Shown one piece after another: positions 12,835 through 13,327 of a stretch of DNA of 13,327 bases. Position 1 is the first letter of the stretch. Each line of letters begins with the position of its first letter. Where the stretch lies: assembly GCA_013138855.1 (NCBI GenBank), contig WTBX01000390.1, forward strand, positions 1-13,327. Direction: 5' to 3'. Below the pieces are notes generated by a model, which saw nothing but the letters and a program-made list of their open reading frames with translations, was not told the DNA's origin and made no database searches. This DNA comes from Methylococcaceae bacterium. GTDB lineage: Bacteria > Pseudomonadota > Gammaproteobacteria > Methylococcales > Methylomonadaceae. The translations under genes were made by a program, and so were the position numbers.

Positions 12835-13133
12835 TTTTAAATGATGAAGGTTTTTTATCTAAGATTGGTGACTGGAATGAAGCGGTCGCGGTTCAATTAG
12901 CCTCGCTAAATGAAATAGAACTGACTGAGGCGCATTGGGAAATTATTCTATTTATGCGCGAGTATTATCAAAATTATAAACATTTACCTAATTCCCGCGT
13001 ATTCACCAAAGCAATTGCCAAGCAATTTGGGGTTGAAAAAGGCAATAGTCGCTATTTACATAAGTTATTTCCTCAACCTTTAAAATATGCCTGTAAACTT
13101 GCAGGCTTACCTAAGCCGCCTACGTGTTTATAA
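12825..13133 (+). CDS. tusE: TusE/DsrC-family sulfur carrier with both redox cysteines
   Basis: A 102-residue cytoplasmic sulfur carrier. The conserved HWEIILFMREYYQNY (37-51), KGNSRYLHKLFP (72-83) and AGLPKP (93-98) blocks place it in the family. The penultimate Cys101 is the essential persulfide-carrying residue. Cys90, 11 residues earlier, corresponds to the second cysteine found in DsrC but replaced in E. coli TusE, so this protein could form the DsrC-type intramolecular disulfide or trisulfide. The loop before it (LFPQPLKYAC) is one residue shorter than the usual LFP.GP..-AC and lacks its Gly. The N-terminus is also about 9 residues shorter than Allochromatium DsrC. The start lies inside tusB (10-nt overlap), so translation is coupled. 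Whether it serves tRNA thiolation or sulfur metabolism is open. Confidence 0.92.
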   Translation: MELVLNDEGFLSKIGDWNEAVAVQLASLNEIELTEAHWEIILFMREYYQNYKHLPNSRVFTKAIAKQFGVEKGNSRYLHKLFPQPLKYACKLAGLPKPPTCL

Positions 13134-13151
13134 GCTTTGACGTTACATATC

Positions 13152-13265
13152 GGAGTTCAATAGCTTTAGCTATTGGCGAATTTTGGAAATTACTGAACCA
13201 GAAAATTATAAAACGAATTTTTTATTTCTGATTATTCACGCCAATAGCTAAAGCTATTGAACTCC
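13152..13265. repeat. Perfect 27-bp inverted repeat pair (AATAGCTTTAGCTATT arms)
   Basis: Arms at 13152-13178 and 13239-13265 are perfect reverse complements, ending GGAGTTC/GAACTCC. Each arm is also a self-hairpin: CAATAGCT-TT-AGCTATTG on the left and CAATAGCT-AA-AGCTATTG on the right. A 60-nt AT-rich spacer separates them. It starts 18 nt after the tusE stop. The design is the same as the GCGACTTTAGTCGC elements with a different stem sequence but the same CTTTAG centre. Confidence 0.85.
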
Positions 13266-13280
13266 AAGTGTAAGTATTCA

Positions 13281-13315
13281 CCTCCCCCTTTGGAAAAGGG
13301 GGATTGAGGGGGATT
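13281..13315. repeat. C-rich/G-rich hairpin at the window edge
   Basis: CCCCCTTT (13284-13291) and AAAGGGGG (13295-13302) form a perfect 8-bp stem with a GGA loop, followed by GATTGAGGGGG. This motif type recurs between genes in many bacteria. The window ends 12 nt later, so any partner arm or the next gene is out of view. The stem is strong enough to end transcription, and the ATTTATTT after it is AT-rich. Confidence 0.6.
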
Positions 13316-13327
13316 TATTTAATAAAA

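Noticed and set aside
110..13315. CRISPR array
   Set aside because: The repeats are dispersed singly between genes with no regular spacer pattern, and no cas gene is present.

Overview
The window looks like a low-GC gammaproteobacterial chromosome segment. The block of divergent engB, cytochrome c4 and dsbA is a known gammaproteobacterial arrangement (as in pseudomonads). The TusB/TusE (DsrH/DsrC) pair and the abundance of intergenic palindromic repeats would suit a methanotroph (Methylococcales) or a sulfur oxidiser (Thiotrichales/Beggiatoaceae-like). The sequence alone does not decide between them.

Layout. 1-297: no gene; a hairpin and a paired-palindrome repeat. 298-912 (-): GTPase EngB. 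1025-2435 (+): di-heme cytochrome c4 with an unusual acidic linker, then the thiol oxidase DsbA. 2436-2755: repeats. 2756-3550 (+): a secreted EndoU-type nuclease and, 9 nt later, a small very acidic unknown protein, a candidate toxin/immunity pair. 3668-4426 (+): an exported SH3-like domain protein. 4427-4815: repeats only. 8741-4816 (-): two-gene operon of an exported LysM/FecR/beta-sandwich-repeat protein and a CHASE2-PAS histidine kinase that starts at TTG. 8742-9197: repeat and promoter region. 9198-11994 (+): prolyl aminopeptidase (pip) overlapping flavin prenyltransferase ubiX, then an NADP-isocitrate dehydrogenase of the homodimeric, human IDH1-like type. 11995-12223: repeat. 12224-13133 (+): overlapping cluster of a Gdx/SugE-type small exporter, TusB and a TusE/DsrC protein carrying both redox cysteines. 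13134-13327: repeats.

How the genes relate. DsbA and cytochrome c4 act in the periplasm; DsbA could form the disulfides of the four-cysteine EndoU protein next door. The LysM-FecR protein and the CHASE2 kinase are probably an envelope-sensing pair. TusB and TusE belong to the sulfur-relay system used in tRNA 2-thiolation or in sulfur oxidation, but their partners TusC/TusD are not in the window.

The most striking structural feature is a set of about ten palindromic elements. Most are built as 'palindromes of palindromes': two short self-complementary arms in inverted orientation. They lie in almost every gap between transcription units and never inside the tightly coupled operons. Start codons were corrected for six genes using Shine-Dalgarno spacing, family length or a promoter position.
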